Of a DNA stretch of 64,000 nucleotides, positions 8,391 through 16,202 are shown piece by piece; within the stretch, counting starts at the first letter, position 1, and each line of letters starts with the position of its first letter. The DNA is from Microbacterium hibisci. Its GTDB lineage: Bacteria; Actinomycetota; Actinomycetes; Actinomycetales; Microbacteriaceae. Where the stretch lies: assembly GCF_015278255.1 (NCBI RefSeq), contig NZ_JADIJC010000008.1, positions 124,001 through 188,000 of the forward strand. The letters are read 5' to 3'. The notes below the pieces were generated by a model that did no database searches, had not been told where the DNA came from, and was given only the letters and a program-made list of their open reading frames with translations. Made by a program: the position numbers and the translations under genes.

Positions 8391-8689
8391 GACGCCCCCG
8401 GGATCTCGAAGTCGACGGTGGCGACCGAGATCTTCACAGGTGCCGAGATGCGCAGCACTTCGTCGTGCGCAGGATGCCTCGAGTAGGCGGCGAGCCCGTC
8501 CAGGTCGTCGAAGTCGGCGACGATCGCGAGCTCATGGGACGCCGGGCCGCCGAGCACGTCGACGCCCACGCTGATGCTGCGCAGCTGGGGGATCCGCTCG
8601 GGGAGCGCCCGCAGCAGCGACATCCAGTGCTCGCGCTCGTCCGCGGTGAACTCCGGGACGAAGCGGAACACGGCGACATGCCGGATCAT
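8387..8689 (-). CDS. Dabb (stress-responsive A/B barrel) domain protein
   Basis: This 100-residue protein has the ferredoxin-like alpha/beta-barrel of the Dabb family: the opening MIRHVAVFRFVPEFT with the conserved His, HELAIVADFDDLDGLAAYSRHPAH in the middle, and a C-terminal strand. It overlaps both neighbours by 4 nt. Members of this fold include cyclases acting on polyketide or ring intermediates as well as proteins of unknown role. Its place between ring-modifying enzymes suggests a small-molecule role, but this is inference. Confidence 0.85.
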   Translation of the reverse strand: MIRHVAVFRFVPEFTADEREHWMSLLRALPERIPQLRSISVGVDVLGGPASHELAIVADFDDLDGLAAYSRHPAHDEVLRISAPVKISVATVDFEIPGAS

Positions 8690-10533
8690 GCGCCGACCTC
8701 CCCTCGCGCCGCGCGGCGATGCTGATACTGCGCGGCGAGGCGGACGGGTGCGTTGAGCGCACCGTATCCGGCGTAGCCGTGGCGCCGCTCGACCACCTCG
8801 AGGAACACGGTGCCGATCGGGTGGGTGTAGAAGTGCAGGAACTCGCCGGACTCGTCGCGGTCGTACATGACGTTGAGCTCGCGCAGCTCTGTCAGCAGCC
8901 CGGGTTCGATGAGGTACCGCGCTGCGATGTCGTCGTAGTAGTTCGCGGGGATGTCGAGCGGCGTGAACCCGCGCTCGCGCGCCCTCCGCGCCAGCGCGAG
9001 CACGTCGCTGGTGGCGAATGCGATGTGCTGCGGCAGGATGGCCTCGTCGCCCGCACCGGACGGCACGAGGTTGAGCGCGAGCCGGATGATGCCGTCGTCG
9101 CTGCGGAGCACCTGACTGCGGACGAGGCCCACCGGCGCCGCCACCTCGACGGATGGCTCGGCGTGGAGGTCGAGCACCGACAGGTAGAAGAGCACCGCCG
9201 CGTCGAAGTGCTGCCAGGGCTGCGCGAGGTTGATGTGGTCGACGCGCTCGATGAGCTCAGGAGCGCTGTCGGGGCGCGGGCCGAACTCTCCCACCCAGCG
9301 AGGCTCGTCGCCGTCGTCGGCGCCGAAGAACACCTCGGATCCGTCGGGACTTCCCACGCCGACGAGCCGCTCGTCGCCCGTGGCCTCCTGCCGGGGCACC
9401 GGGGGCGCGAAGAGCTGCTCGGCCCGGCGCAGGGCCGAGGCCGGGTCGCGCACCGAGAACCCGAGGCCGGCGACCGTGGGCCGGGTGCGGTCGGAGTCCG
9501 GCGCGCCGAGCACGACCCGTGCGGCGCCCTGCGACCACAGCTCGACAGGCTTGGTGCGATGCGCGCCGTGCGACCGGAAGCCGAGTTGGCCGAGCAGGCG
9601 TCGGAGCTCGGGCAGCGCGGTCGTGCGCAGCTCGACGTAATTGACGTCGGTCGGCGGCTCGACGCCCGGGAGCGCGCTGATCGACATGCGGGCGGCGCGG
9701 CCCCCCGCGCCGCGGCCGAGCGCCGCGGCAGCCTCGTGCTCCAGCCAGCGCAGCGACCGCCGCCCGTCGATGGCGGTGGCGACCGGATCCGTCTGACGGA
9801 AGGTGTCGTTGAAGATCTCGAGGGAGACCGGGCCGTCGTACCCCGTGCGGATGAGGTGGGCCATGAAGGTGCCGAGGTCGAAGCCGCCCTCGCCCGGGAA
9901 GAGCCGGTGATGACGGCTCCACGAGAGCACGTCCATGGTCAGCAGCGGCGCATCGGCCAGCTGGACGAAGAAGATCTTGTCGGCGGGGATCGTCTCGATC
10001 GCCTCGGGGCTGTGGCCCTTCGAGAGGATGTGGAAGCTGTCGAGGCACAGACCGACGGCCGGATGGTCCGCCAGGCGGACGATGCGGGCCGCCGTCTCGT
10101 AGCCGTCGACGAACCGTCCCCAGGCGAGGGCTTCGTAGGCGATGCGCACGCTGAAGCGCTGTGCGACGTCGCCGAGCTGCCGCAGCTGTGCGGCGGCGAG
10201 CTGCTCGTCTCCGCTGCGCGCGGTCGCGACGTTGCTGCACAGCAGCATCGTCTGGATGCCGAGACGGTTCATGAGGGCGAACTTCGCCTCCGCCCGTCGC
10301 AGGTTCTGCTCGAGCAGCTCCGGTCCGACACCCTCGAAGTCGCGGAACGGCTGATAGAGGTCGAGCGTCAGACCGAGCTCTGCGGCGCGCGCCCGGATGT
10401 GCTCAGGCGAGAGCGGCGAGGCGATCAGGTCGGGCTCGAAGATCTCCACGCCGTCGAAGCCCGCCGCGGACGCGGCGAGGAGCTTCTGATCGAGGGTGCC
10501 GCTCAGGCAGACCGTGGCGATCGATGTGCGCAT
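8686..10533 (-). CDS. qsuB: QsuB-like 3-dehydroshikimate dehydratase (TIM barrel + HPPD-like domain)
   Basis: This 615-residue two-domain protein starts at ATG 10533. Residues 1-275 form a xylose-isomerase-like TIM barrel with the metal ligands Glu134, Asp165, Gln191 and Glu239 in EALAWG, LDSFH, VQLADAP and LEIFND. These positions match what I recall for Corynebacterium QsuB, which turns 3-dehydroshikimate into protocatechuate. Residues about 297-600 form a 4-hydroxyphenylpyruvate-dioxygenase-like double VOC domain with a His/His/Glu set in VDHINLA, PQHIAFA and VFLEVVE. It leads an operon of four overlapping genes. No protocatechuate ring-cleavage gene is in the window. Confidence 0.85.
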   Translation of the reverse strand: MRTSIATVCLSGTLDQKLLAASAAGFDGVEIFEPDLIASPLSPEHIRARAAELGLTLDLYQPFRDFEGVGPELLEQNLRRAEAKFALMNRLGIQTMLLCSNVATARSGDEQLAAAQLRQLGDVAQRFSVRIAYEALAWGRFVDGYETAARIVRLADHPAVGLCLDSFHILSKGHSPEAIETIPADKIFFVQLADAPLLTMDVLSWSRHHRLFPGEGGFDLGTFMAHLIRTGYDGPVSLEIFNDTFRQTDPVATAIDGRRSLRWLEHEAAAALGRGAGGRAARMSISALPGVEPPTDVNYVELRTTALPELRRLLGQLGFRSHGAHRTKPVELWSQGAARVVLGAPDSDRTRPTVAGLGFSVRDPASALRRAEQLFAPPVPRQEATGDERLVGVGSPDGSEVFFGADDGDEPRWVGEFGPRPDSAPELIERVDHINLAQPWQHFDAAVLFYLSVLDLHAEPSVEVAAPVGLVRSQVLRSDDGIIRLALNLVPSGAGDEAILPQHIAFATSDVLALARRARERGFTPLDIPANYYDDIAARYLIEPGLLTELRELNVMYDRDESGEFLHFYTHPIGTVFLEVVERRHGYAGYGALNAPVRLAAQYQHRRAARGEVGA

Positions 10534-10589
10534 GGCGCCCTTCTGGGGCACCGACGCTGGGGCCCGCGTGATTCTCGGAACAGCATTGC

Positions 10590-10618
10590 ATGGTTGTGTA
10601 CTAACTAGTACGTTCGAA
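10590..10618 (-). promoter_or_regulatory. Promoter of the qsuB-like operon with TetR-type dyad in the spacer
   Basis: On the minus strand a -35 TTCGAA (10613-10618) and a -10 AACCAT (10590-10595) are separated by 17 nt. The spacer contains the dyad GTACTA-AC-TAGTAC (10598-10611 on the plus strand). A repressor bound there would block polymerase directly. The TetR at the end of the operon is the obvious candidate. Confidence 0.6.
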
Positions 10619-10665
10619 GCGAAGCGTGATCGACGACGATTCAAGCCGCTGGGAGGGGATGCTCG

Positions 10666-11424
10666 ATGGAGAGTCTCGCCGAATGGAACACGATTCCGGC
10701 TCGAGAGGACGCACCCGTGTCCGTCCTCGACCGGATCCTCGCGATCCTCGACACCGTCAAGGAGTGCGGGGGCTCGCTGTCGATCACCGACCTCGCCGCC
10801 CGCACGTGCCTGCCGAAGTCCACGGTCTCGCGGCTCGCCGCGGAGTTGACGGCGCAGCGCTATCTCGAGCGCACCGACGACGGGGTGGCCCTCGGCCTCC
10901 GGCTGTTCGAGCTCGGAGCGCGCGCGAGCGTGCCTCGACGACTGATCGGCGCCGCGGCGCCCGTCATCCGTCAGCTCCGGGAGGTCACCGGTGAGCGTGT
11001 GGGGCTCTGGGTGCAGCAGGGGACCGACATGGTCTCGATCGCCGCGATCGCCGGCCGCGTGCCCCTGCTCCCGACGCGCGTCGGCATGCGCTCGCCCGCC
11101 CTGACGACGGCCAGCGGGAAGGCCTATCTCGCCTTCTGCTCCGACCAGGGCGTCGTCGACCGGGTGAGCGCGCCGCTCGCCGCCGCCGACGCCGACCACT
11201 TCCGCGACGAGCTCACCTCGGTGCGCAGCAATGTGGTGGCGATGGACATGGGGGAGTCGTACCCCGGCATCCTCGCCGTCGCGAGCCCCGTGCTGTCGAA
11301 CGATCGCGTCGTGCTCGGGGCGATCTCGATCGCCGGACCCAGCGGCGGCATGGACCCCGACCGCGTCGCTCCGCTGGTGCGTGCCGCCGGCACGAACGTG
11401 AGCCGTCGGCTCACGGCCGCCTAG
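10666..11424 (+). CDS. IclR family regulator A2
   Basis: This 252-residue regulator is paralogous to A1. It shares VSVLDRILAIL, LPKSTVSRL, LGLRLFELGARAS and a late VASPVLSN..GAISIAGP segment. ATG 10666 is supported by GGGAGGGG 8 nt upstream; a later GTG at 10717 would remove 17 residues. Operator site 3 lies inside the first codons, so binding there could act as a roadblock on its own transcript. The next IclR gene follows after 2 nt. Confidence 0.88.
   Translation: MESLAEWNTIPAREDAPVSVLDRILAILDTVKECGGSLSITDLAARTCLPKSTVSRLAAELTAQRYLERTDDGVALGLRLFELGARASVPRRLIGAAAPVIRQLREVTGERVGLWVQQGTDMVSIAAIAGRVPLLPTRVGMRSPALTTASGKAYLAFCSDQGVVDRVSAPLAAADADHFRDELTSVRSNVVAMDMGESYPGILAVASPVLSNDRVVLGAISIAGPSGGMDPDRVAPLVRAAGTNVSRRLTAA
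10673..10691 (+). promoter_or_regulatory. IclR-type operator site 3 inside the start of iclR A2
   Basis: GTCTCGCCGAATGGAACAC is one of the best matches to the shared dyad and differs from site 6 by two transitions. Unlike the other sites no -35/-10 pair is visible at the usual distance downstream, so it may act as an intragenic repression site. Confidence 0.5.
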
Positions 11425-11426
11425 CC

Positions 11427-12191
11427 ATGCGCACCGCGGGATGGACCGACTCGGTCACCGTGCTCGACCGGCTGACGGCCGTCTTCGATGCCTTCGGCGA
11501 GCACGACGAGGGTCTCGGGGTCTCGGAGCTCGCCCGCCGCGCGAACCTGCCGAAGTCGACGGTCTCGCGCATCGCCGGCGACCTCGTCGCGCAGCGCCTG
11601 CTGGATCGCGAGGGCGGCAAGCTCTACCTCGGCGTGCGGCTGTTCGAACTGGCGCAGACCGTGGAGAAGCCGCGCCGGCTGCGTCACCTGGCGCTGCCGG
11701 TGATGACCGAGCTGCGCGACGTCACCGGTCATACGGTGAGCCTCGGCGTGCTCGACGGCTCGGACGTCGTGATCCTCGGTGTCGTGCGCGCCGCCGGCGG
11801 CTGTGCACCGCCCGCGAGCGTGGGGGGCCGGCTCCCCGCGCACGCGACGGCTCTCGGCAAGGCGCTGCTCGCGTTCTCCGCCCGCGAGACGGTCGAGCGG
11901 ATCGTCCAGGAAGGACTGGCGCAGCGCACGTCCCGCACGACCACGGAGGCGGGGATGCTGGCGCGCGAGCTGGCCGACGTGCGCCGGCTCGGCGTCGCCA
12001 CCGACACGGAGGAGTGGGCCAAGGATCGCGCGTGCGCCGCGGGTGCCATCCTCGGTCAGGGCGGCGCGCCCGTCGCGGCGCTGTCGGTGACCGCGCCGGC
12101 GACGGACGCGACGCCGGAGCGCCTCGCGCCGGCGGTCCGCGCCGCGGCGATGACCCTCAGCCGCCGCCTCGACCCCGCCCACCACGGCTGA
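11427..12191 (+). CDS. IclR family regulator B2
   Basis: This 254-residue regulator is paralogous to B1 at 5998. The winged helix is LGVSELARRANLPKSTVSRIAG and the effector domain contains HATALGKALLAFSARET. The late effector segment differs from the other three (RACAAGAILGQGGAPVAALS in place of VASPV), suggesting a different ligand. The C-terminus and stop codon lie inside a short tandem repeat (12172-12241). Confidence 0.88.
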   Translation: MRTAGWTDSVTVLDRLTAVFDAFGEHDEGLGVSELARRANLPKSTVSRIAGDLVAQRLLDREGGKLYLGVRLFELAQTVEKPRRLRHLALPVMTELRDVTGHTVSLGVLDGSDVVILGVVRAAGGCAPPASVGGRLPAHATALGKALLAFSARETVERIVQEGLAQRTSRTTTEAGMLARELADVRRLGVATDTEEWAKDRACAAGAILGQGGAPVAALSVTAPATDATPERLAPAVRAAAMTLSRRLDPAHHG

Positions 12192-12241
12192 CCCGCGAAC
12201 ACGGCTGACCACGCACGACGTCTGACCCCGCGCCACGGCTG
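12172..12241 (+). repeat. 17-bp tandem repeat spanning a stop codon
   Basis: Four units (19, 17, 17 and 17 nt; the last three start at 12191, 12208 and 12225) follow the pattern ACCCCGCGNCACGGCTG. Unit junctions give TGA at 12189 (the true stop), 12206 and 12223. These fall in all three reading frames because 17 is not a multiple of three. Confidence 0.7.
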
Positions 12242-12272
12242 CGCGGCCAGTCCCGCGCCGCCGGGGACGACG

Positions 12273-12306
12273 GAAGGGGGTGGGCGCCGATGCGCCCACC
12301 CCCTTC
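12273..12306. terminator. Perfect 15-bp bidirectional hairpin
   Basis: GAAGGGGGTGGGCGC (12273-12287) pairs perfectly with 12292-12306 around a CGAT loop. It lies between the convergent iclR B2 and dctP genes and can serve both. Confidence 0.85.
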
Positions 12307-12320
12307 TCGGGTCGGTCGGG

Positions 12321-13379
12321 TCAGCCCGCGGTCTCGCGGATCGCCTCGTACGCCTCGAGGTTCTCACCGGTGAAGTAGCCGCCGAAGAAGTCCTCGGCCT
12401 GGCTGATGAAGGCATCCATGTCAATGTCCTCCGTCTCGACCACGGTGAAGTTGTCGTCGCCGCGGTACTCGTCGAGGATCTCCTCGGTCGCCTCGTCGAC
12501 GCAGTCGCGGTTCTCGGGGCGGATCTCGCGGATGGTCTCCTCGAGGAGGGCCGCCTGCTCGTCGTTCATCTTGTCGTAGGTCTTGTCGCTGACCAGGATC
12601 CAGTGGATGCCGACGTTGTGGTTGTTGAGGATCGCGGTGTTGAGCACCTCGTCGTAGCTGGACGACCGCGTCGCCACGATCGGGTTCTCCTGGCCGACGG
12701 CGATGCCCTGCTGGAGGGCGGTGTAGACCTCTTCGACGGCGACCGAGACGGGGTTGGTCACGCCGAGCGCCTCGGCGTTGGCGAGGAAGATCGGCGAGTT
12801 CGGGAAGCGGATCGGCACGCCGGCGAGGTCGTCAGGGCTGGTGACCTCGACGTCCTTCGTCGTGAAGGTGCGGTTGCCGAAGAACCAGCCGTCGACGATG
12901 TTGACGCCGGTCGCCTCGTGGAAGCCGGTGAACAGGTCCTCCGAGCTCTCGTCGATCCACTGGAACGCGTGGTCCACGTCGTCGAACGCGTACGCCGCGT
13001 CGACCACGCCGATTGGCTCGTAGGTGGCGCTGAGCGCCGAAGCCCCCTGCAGATCGATGTCGATGTCGCCGGCCTGCACCTGCGGGAAGCGGTCGGCATC
13101 GGGGCCGAGCTGGCTCGCGGGGTAGAGGTCGACGGTGAAGCCCATGTCGGCCCCCTCCAGCCTCTCCTTCAGCAGTTCGACGCCGCAGAAGTAGTTCGGC
13201 GTCTGCTCGTTCTGGCTCGTGGCCACCGTGAGGGTGACGGGGCTGGCCTCAGCGGCGCCTCCGTCGCCCGTCTCTTCCGGGGCTGCCTCGCCGCCGGCGC
13301 AGCCGGTGACGACGAGGGCTGTGGCTGCGAGCACCGACGCGGCGAATCGGCGTCGGCGCGTCGAGCGGGCTGTGCTCAT
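12321..13379 (-). CDS. dctP: TRAP transporter solute-binding lipoprotein (DctP family)
   Basis: This 352-residue protein starts at ATG 13379 behind an AGGAGA site. It has a signal peptide with lipobox VTGC and a DctP-type periplasmic-binding fold. The segment GVPIRFPNSPIFLANAEALG carries the Arg that clamps substrate carboxylates in this family, and EEVYTALQQGIAVGQENP is the usual hinge motif. It would capture an organic acid for the DctQM permease encoded 3.3 kb away on the same strand. Its promoter has operator site 4. Confidence 0.9.
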   Translation of the reverse strand: MSTARSTRRRRFAASVLAATALVVTGCAGGEAAPEETGDGGAAEASPVTLTVATSQNEQTPNYFCGVELLKERLEGADMGFTVDLYPASQLGPDADRFPQVQAGDIDIDLQGASALSATYEPIGVVDAAYAFDDVDHAFQWIDESSEDLFTGFHEATGVNIVDGWFFGNRTFTTKDVEVTSPDDLAGVPIRFPNSPIFLANAEALGVTNPVSVAVEEVYTALQQGIAVGQENPIVATRSSSYDEVLNTAILNNHNVGIHWILVSDKTYDKMNDEQAALLEETIREIRPENRDCVDEATEEILDEYRGDDNFTVVETEDIDMDAFISQAEDFFGGYFTGENLEAYEAIRETAG

Positions 13380-13522
13380 GGGACTCTCCTCTGTTCTGTG
13401 CACGTCGTCGTGCAAGCTGTGACGTGACGGTCGTTGGCCTGAGCGGGACTTCGGGTCGACATCCTTCGCACGGGAGTTCGTCGTCGACCACGATGTCACG
13501 TTTCGGCCCGGTGGCAGTGCCG

Positions 13523-13575
13523 ACTCTGACCGACTTCGAACGCTTGTCAAAGCGATGTCCCGGCGAGTGGAACAG
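13523..13575 (-). promoter_or_regulatory. IclR-type operator site 4 and dctP promoter
   Basis: The dyad GTCCCGGCGAGTGGAACAG occupies 13557-13575. On the minus strand it is followed by a consensus -35 TTGACA (13545-13550) and a -10 CAGAGT (13523-13528) with a 16-nt spacer. The leader to the dctP start is about 140 nt. Confidence 0.7.
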
Positions 13576-13603
13576 GCGTGCTCCGGCGTGCGCAGAGGCG
13601 CGC

Positions 13604-13654
13604 TCACCGCTGAATGGAACGAATCTCCCGGCCCGGCCGACGGTGTCGTACGCT
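13604..13654 (+). promoter_or_regulatory. Weak IclR-type site 5 and promoter of the second Gfo/Idh gene
   Basis: Only the right half (GAATGGAACGA, 13612-13622) fits the consensus well. A -10 TACGCT (13649-13654) lies 33 nt after GGAAC, the same spacing as at sites 1, 7 and 8, but no good -35 is visible. With site 4 this fills the 317-bp gap between dctP and the Gfo/Idh gene. Confidence 0.4.
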
Positions 13655-13696
13655 CGGTCCGCACGCGCGCAGACGGTCAGCACGCAGGGAGGCCCG

Positions 13697-14782
13697 GTGA
13701 CCGCATCCGATCCCGCGCTCCTGCGATTCGGCGTGATCGGCGCCGGCTTCATGGGGCGCCAGCACCTCGACTTCATCCGCGCCGCGCCGGGGGTGTCCCT
13801 GGCGGCGGTGGCCGACCCCGCAGCGCTCGCCGACGACTTCGAGTGCCCGGTGTACGAGTCGGCGGAGCGGATGCTGGATGCCGCGCAGCTCGACGCCGTC
13901 GTCATCGCCAACCCGAACGCGCTGCACGTCGAGACGGCGGTCCGCTGCCTCGAGGCCGGGGTCGCCGTCCTGCTGGAGAAGCCGGCGGCGGTGGACTACG
14001 CGGAGTCGCTGCGGCTGGTCGACGCCGTCGCGCGGCTCGACGGCAGACTGCTGGTGGGACACCACCGCCGTCACCATCCCGCGGTCGAGCGAGCGCGCGC
14101 GGCGGTGGACGGCGGCGAGCTGGGCGAGATCGTCGGCGTCAGCGGACTGTGGTCGGCGCGCAAGGAGGACGCGTACTTCACCGACATCCCCTGGCACAGC
14201 CGGCCGGGCGCCGGCGTGCTCCTCATCAACGTGGTGCACGACCTCGACCTGCTCCGCCACCTCTGCGGAGAGGTCGTCGAGATCCAGGCCATGCAGAGCT
14301 CGCAGGCCCGCGGCCTCGTCGTCGAAGACACGGTCACGCTCAACCTCCGGTTCGAGAACGGCGCCGTGGGGAGCTTCCTCGCCTCCGACGCGGGCGTCTC
14401 GCCGTGGGGCTGGGACCAGTCCACGGAGGAGACCTCGGCCTTCCCGTTCCTCCCCGACGGCGTCGCCTATCGCATCCTCGGCACGCGGGCGGCTCTCTCG
14501 GTGCCGAATCTGGCGCGGTACGCCTATGACCCGTCGGTCTCGCCCGACTGGCACTCGCCGCTGTCGCGCACGTATCTGCCCGTCGCGCCGCGGGGCTCCT
14601 TTCCGGCGCAGCTCGCGCATTTCGCCGACGTCGCCCGCGGTCTCGTGGCCCCGCTCGTCTCGGCCGAGGACGCCTCGCGCACCCTCGCGCTCGTCGAGGC
14701 GGCCGCACTCGCCGCCCGCACGCAGCGCACCGTGGACGTGGCGCGGTTCCGCGCAGAGGTCGAAGCGGGCAGGCAGCCATGA
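13697..14782 (+). CDS. Gfo/Idh/MocA family oxidoreductase of the island
   Basis: This 361-residue protein starts at GTG 13697 with GGGAGG upstream. It has a classic Rossmann motif FGVIGAGFMGRQHL, the family motif VLLEKPAAVDY (catalytic Lys) and RPGAGVLLINVVHDLDLLRHL carrying the second catalytic region. Relatives oxidise myo-inositol, other cyclitols, sugars or hydroxylated ring acids with NAD(P)+. The flavoprotein gene follows 25 nt later, so the two probably form an operon. Confidence 0.88.
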   Translation: MTASDPALLRFGVIGAGFMGRQHLDFIRAAPGVSLAAVADPAALADDFECPVYESAERMLDAAQLDAVVIANPNALHVETAVRCLEAGVAVLLEKPAAVDYAESLRLVDAVARLDGRLLVGHHRRHHPAVERARAAVDGGELGEIVGVSGLWSARKEDAYFTDIPWHSRPGAGVLLINVVHDLDLLRHLCGEVVEIQAMQSSQARGLVVEDTVTLNLRFENGAVGSFLASDAGVSPWGWDQSTEETSAFPFLPDGVAYRILGTRAALSVPNLARYAYDPSVSPDWHSPLSRTYLPVAPRGSFPAQLAHFADVARGLVAPLVSAEDASRTLALVEAAALAARTQRTVDVARFRAEVEAGRQP

Positions 14783-14807
14783 TCGCGGCGCGCCGGGAAG
14801 GACCAGC

Positions 14808-16169
14808 ATGATGCGACGAGACGTGCGCTCGTTCGATGCGGTCGTCGTGGGCGGCGGACTGGCCGGTGTGGCCGCGGCGCAGCGTCTCGCGACGCGGGGC
14901 CACCGGGTCGCACTCCTCGAGAAGCGCGACCGGCTGGGCGGCAGCACCGCCTTGAGCGGCGGGTGGTTCGCGCTGTCGGGCACGGCGGCGCAGAAGCGTG
15001 CCGGGGTCGGCGACTCCGACGAGCTCTTCCTCTCCGACATGCGCGAGACCGGGGCCGGCTACGCCGACGAGTCGCTGCTGCGGGCGCTGGTCGCCGGCCA
15101 GGTGCACGCGATCGGAGCCATCGACCGCGCGGACGCGTGGACCGACGAGCTCAAGGTCAGCGCGGGGATGACGGTCGCACGAGCGCACCTCGTGCGCATC
15201 GACGCCCTGCGGGCGCACCTCGAGGCGGAGGCGGTCGCCGCCGGAGCGGTGATCCTCCCGGGGCGCCCGGCGGACCGGCTCGTGGTCGACGGCGGCCGGG
15301 TGATCGGCGTCGAGGCGGCAGGCGAGGAACTGTCGGCGGGTTCGGGCGTGGTCCTCGCGACGGGCGGCTTCTCGCGCAGCCGCGAGCTGCTCGACCTCTT
15401 CGTGCCGCACCAGGCCGCCGCGATGCCGTACGGCGGCGTCGGCAACACCGGCGACGGACTTCGCATGGCATGGATGCTGGGCGCCGGGCTGGCCGATGTC
15501 GGACACGTCTCGGGCACCTACGGCCAGCACGCCGAGACGACCGACGACGAGCACGAGCTGCTGACGGCAAACTACCTCGGCGCGATCCTCGTCAACACGC
15601 GCGGTGAGCGGTTCGCGGACGAGTCCGCGTCGTACAAGGTGCTCGGCGCCGCGGTGCTGGGCCAGCCCGGCCGGATGGCGTTCCAGGTGTTCGACGCGGT
15701 CGTGCGCGCCCGCTCCCGGCCGGGGGTGCCGCTGTCCGACATGGAGCGCCTGGAGGAGCTCGGCCACCTCGTCAGCGCCCCCACGATCGCGGCGCTGGCG
15801 GCCGGGCTCGGCATCCGTCCCGAGAATCTGGAACGCACGCTCGCGCAGTACAACCGCGCCGTGGCGACCGGCAGCGGCGACGCGTTCGGGCGGACGGGGC
15901 TCGTGAACGGAGTCGGCGCGCTCACGCCCATCGATACGCCGCCGTTCTTCGCGTACGCCGCCGTGACGGCGATGACGTCGACGTTCGGCGGGTTGCGGGT
16001 CGCGCCCGACGCGGCCGTGGAACGCGTCGACGGCACCCGCATCGATGGCCTCTTCGCGGCCGGCGAGGTCGTCGGCGGATTCCACGGTGCGTCGTACATG
16101 ACCGGCACCGCCCTGACGAAGGCGCTCGTCTTCGGAGTGATCGCCGCCGACACGCTCGTCGCCGGCTGA
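14808..16169 (+). CDS. FAD-dependent dehydrogenase (fumarate reductase/KstD-like flavoprotein)
   Basis: This 453-residue protein starts at ATG 14808 with GAAGGA upstream. It has an N-terminal dinucleotide motif DAVVVGGGLAGVAAAQRLA, GGSTALSGGWFALSG near the isoalloxazine, a middle substrate-capping domain, and the C-terminal LFAAGEVVGGFHGASYMTG that completes the FAD site. The family introduces or reduces C=C bonds next to carbonyl or carboxylate groups. In this island a ring dehydrogenation is plausible, but the substrate is inferred from neighbours only. Confidence 0.85.
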   Translation: MMRRDVRSFDAVVVGGGLAGVAAAQRLATRGHRVALLEKRDRLGGSTALSGGWFALSGTAAQKRAGVGDSDELFLSDMRETGAGYADESLLRALVAGQVHAIGAIDRADAWTDELKVSAGMTVARAHLVRIDALRAHLEAEAVAAGAVILPGRPADRLVVDGGRVIGVEAAGEELSAGSGVVLATGGFSRSRELLDLFVPHQAAAMPYGGVGNTGDGLRMAWMLGAGLADVGHVSGTYGQHAETTDDEHELLTANYLGAILVNTRGERFADESASYKVLGAAVLGQPGRMAFQVFDAVVRARSRPGVPLSDMERLEELGHLVSAPTIAALAAGLGIRPENLERTLAQYNRAVATGSGDAFGRTGLVNGVGALTPIDTPPFFAYAAVTAMTSTFGGLRVAPDAAVERVDGTRIDGLFAAGEVVGGFHGASYMTGTALTKALVFGVIAADTLVAG

Positions 16170-16202
16170 CCGCCCGCGCGGCGGAGCGCACCCGGCCCGG
16201 CG

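Noticed and set aside
10565..10583. Possible ninth IclR-type site (CGGAACAG right half) in the qsuB-like leader
   Set aside because: Left half does not fit and the position is downstream of the predicted -10. It is likely chance.
16171..16185. Terminator CCGCC...GGCGG between the flavoprotein and aroQ genes
   Set aside because: Only a 5-bp stem in very GC-rich sequence, not distinguishable from chance.
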